From Thioalkalivibrio sp. ALJ7 (GTDB lineage Bacteria > Pseudomonadota > Gammaproteobacteria > Ectothiorhodospirales > Ectothiorhodospiraceae), in the NCBI RefSeq assembly GCF_000376865.1, contig NZ_AQXQ01000012.1, positions 124,001 through 188,000 on the forward strand: a stretch of 64,000 nt of DNA. Direction: 5' to 3'. Under the pieces are notes generated by a model, which saw nothing but the letters and a program-made list of their open reading frames with translations, did no database searches and was not told where the DNA came from. Shown one piece after another: positions 63,019 to 64,000 of this stretch (position 1 is its first letter; every line of letters begins with the position of its first letter). Position numbers and translations under genes: made by a program.

Positions 63019-63699
63019 TCAGTAATCACCACCTTCCTGCATGGACTCACGACGCTCCTGCATCATCTCCATGCGCTGCTCACGCTGGCGCTCCATCTCT
63101 TCCTCGTACGCCTTGCGCCCGGCCTCCATGGCTTTCTGTCGCGCCTCACGCATGGCTTCCATCTCTTCCATGCGCTCCTGGCGCTCGGCGTGCTGGGCCT
63201 TGATGCGCTCACGCATCTCTTCCGGCATGTCTTCCGGCAGGTTGTCCGGATCAAACGCCGGCATCTGGCCGTAACCCGGTCCCGGGCGCTGCTGCATGCC
63301 GTAGCCCGGCTGCATCATCCCCGGATGACCGAAACCACCCTGCTGGGGACCGGGGCCATAGCCCTGATGACCGCGGCCATAACCCTGGCCGTACCCATCA
63401 CCGTGGCCACGACCATAGCCTTGCCCATGGCCGCGCCCGGACATGCCGAAACTAAAGTCACCGGAGCCTTCGCGCTGCTGCATCATCCCGCCACCGGGAT
63501 GCGCACCCATACCCTGCTGGCCATACGGGCCATGCCCGTACGGACCCGGCACCGGACCCTGCTGGCCCATCGCCGGACCCTGGCCGTAACCCTGAGCCTG
63601 CTGTTCATCGGCCTGGGCCACACCCAACGCCAGAACCGAGACCACAGCGGCACTCGCCAGCGTCGTACCGATCGCTCGTGTATTGAATCGCTTCTTCAT
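63019..63699 (-). CDS. Sulfur-globule-like Gly-rich protein with charged coiled-coil tail (member 1)
   Basis: A 226-aa secreted protein. After a signal peptide (GTTLASAAVVSVLALGVAQA) comes a Gln/Gly/Pro/Tyr-rich region (QGYGQGPAMGQQG) and the same core as member 2, GDFSFGMSGRGHGQGYGRG followed by HGDGYGQGYGRG. The last 75 residues switch to a Glu/Arg/Met-rich helix (EEMRERIKAQHAERQERMEE and so on), forming a likely coiled coil. This combination of globule-coat-like head and charged helical tail is unusual. AAGGAGG lies 6 bases before ATG 63699. It is the first of three co-directional members. Confidence 0.68.
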   Translation of the reverse strand: MKKRFNTRAIGTTLASAAVVSVLALGVAQADEQQAQGYGQGPAMGQQGPVPGPYGHGPYGQQGMGAHPGGGMMQQREGSGDFSFGMSGRGHGQGYGRGHGDGYGQGYGRGHQGYGPGPQQGGFGHPGMMQPGYGMQQRPGPGYGQMPAFDPDNLPEDMPEEMRERIKAQHAERQERMEEMEAMREARQKAMEAGRKAYEEEMERQREQRMEMMQERRESMQEGGDY

Positions 63700-63730
63700 T
63701 ACGAACCTCCTTGAGGTCTTGCTTGCATGT

Positions 63731-64000
63731 TCATTTAAGTCGAATACCGCGCCGGGCGCGGCCCTTGCCGGGCGTCCCCGACTTTCCTCCCCTCTTGGGG
63801 GAACTACCGCTGTCCTTGCGGTCGGTCTTGCTGCTCGTGGTGGCGGGCTTGGTGGTTCCGCCGGTCTTCTTGTTGGATGCTGTGGAAGTGCGCTTGTTCA
63901 CTGCCCCGGCACTCGTTTGGGTCGCGCTCTTGGAGCCGGCTGCGCGCCGCGAACCACTACCGGAAGTCGTAGACTTCGGACTCGCATCCTTGCCCGCCGC
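63731..64000 (-). CDS. C-terminal tail of a Lys/Ser/Thr/Gly-rich protein (partial)
   Basis: The frame on the minus strand is open from the window edge to a TGA at 63731-63733 and encodes 89 residues. They are almost entirely Lys, Arg, Ser, Thr, Ala and Gly (KKTGGTTKPATTSSKTDRK), ending in KGRARRGIRLK. Such basic low-complexity tails are found on nucleic-acid-binding proteins (histone H1-like, RNA helicases, RNase R), so the full protein is probably one of these. The identity cannot be told from the tail. Confidence 0.6.
   Translation of the reverse strand, partial: AAGKDASPKSTTSGSGSRRAAGSKSATQTSAGAVNKRTSTASNKKTGGTTKPATTSSKTDRKDSGSSPKRGGKSGTPGKGRARRGIRLK

Overview
The window reads as a chromosomal segment from a GC-rich, Gram-negative, sulfur-oxidising gammaproteobacterium, most likely a haloalkaliphile of the Thioalkalivibrio / Ectothiorhodospiraceae type. 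The reasons are the sulfur genes (two secreted DsrE-like proteins, a Tat-exported sulfite dehydrogenase with a cytochrome c, a secreted FKBP-rhodanese fusion, a TauE/SafE exporter, a DsrE2 protein, three Gly/Tyr-rich sulfur-globule-like proteins), the strongly acidic exported proteins, and the gammaproteobacterial housekeeping genes (rlmL, trpS, ispG, motAB, cysS). The genus is an inference. No rRNA or tRNA gene, phage, IS transposase or CRISPR array was seen.

Layout. 1-5.0 kb: end of an NRAMP-like transporter, a 3-hydroxyisobutyrate-dehydrogenase-type enzyme, twin dsrE-like genes and a NodIJ-type ABC exporter. 5.0-11.6 kb: rlmL, sulfite dehydrogenase with its cytochrome, the FKBP-rhodanese fusion and a serine carboxypeptidase. 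11.6-18.4 kb: scpB, scpA, trpS, a DUF945 protein, yciO, yciI, a PpiC-type lipoprotein and a PCuAC copper chaperone. 18.6-24.6 kb: RND efflux adaptor and pump, and a UMF1/Atg22-type MFS protein. 24.7-28.8 kb: a retropepsin-fold protein with an altered active site, two unrecognised membrane proteins and ispG. 29-37.7 kb: a small MgtE_N-like protein, amn, a Na/Pi cotransporter, a TorF-type porin, mgtE and an Aer-like chemoreceptor. 37.9-44.4 kb: an HDOD protein, motA, motB, a CobW-family GTPase, a TSUP exporter and an AstE/AspA-like deacylase. 44.7-51.3 kb: a c-di-GMP enzyme, a response regulator and a histidine kinase. 51.4-57.3 kb: hisI, cysS, DUF1007, a NicO-type metal permease behind a Zur-like box, and an acyl-CoA ligase. 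57.6-64 kb: dsrE2, a 48-aa membrane protein, a dynamin-like GTPase, a coiled-coil membrane protein, a DUF302 protein, a ParA-like ATPase, three sulfur-globule-like proteins and the C-terminal tail of a Lys/Ser/Thr-rich protein.

Three things stand out. (1) The right end has sulfur-globule-like coat proteins directly upstream of a co-directional ParA-like ATPase / DUF302 / coiled-coil / dynamin-like gene set, which could be a system for placing or shaping sulfur globules. (2) mgtE is preceded by a leader of about 570 nt holding a 34-codon ORF with a perfect AGGAGG and an acidic/proline-rich N-terminus, then a hairpin and T-rich tract. This resembles Mg-sensing leader peptides such as MgtL. (3) Several families of dispersed palindromic elements sit exactly at gene ends: nested CACGAAG/CACAGAG inverted repeats at four loci, a 291-bp element with 18-bp terminal inverted repeats between motB and the cobW-type gene, and a palindrome that supplies both stop codons of two convergent genes.
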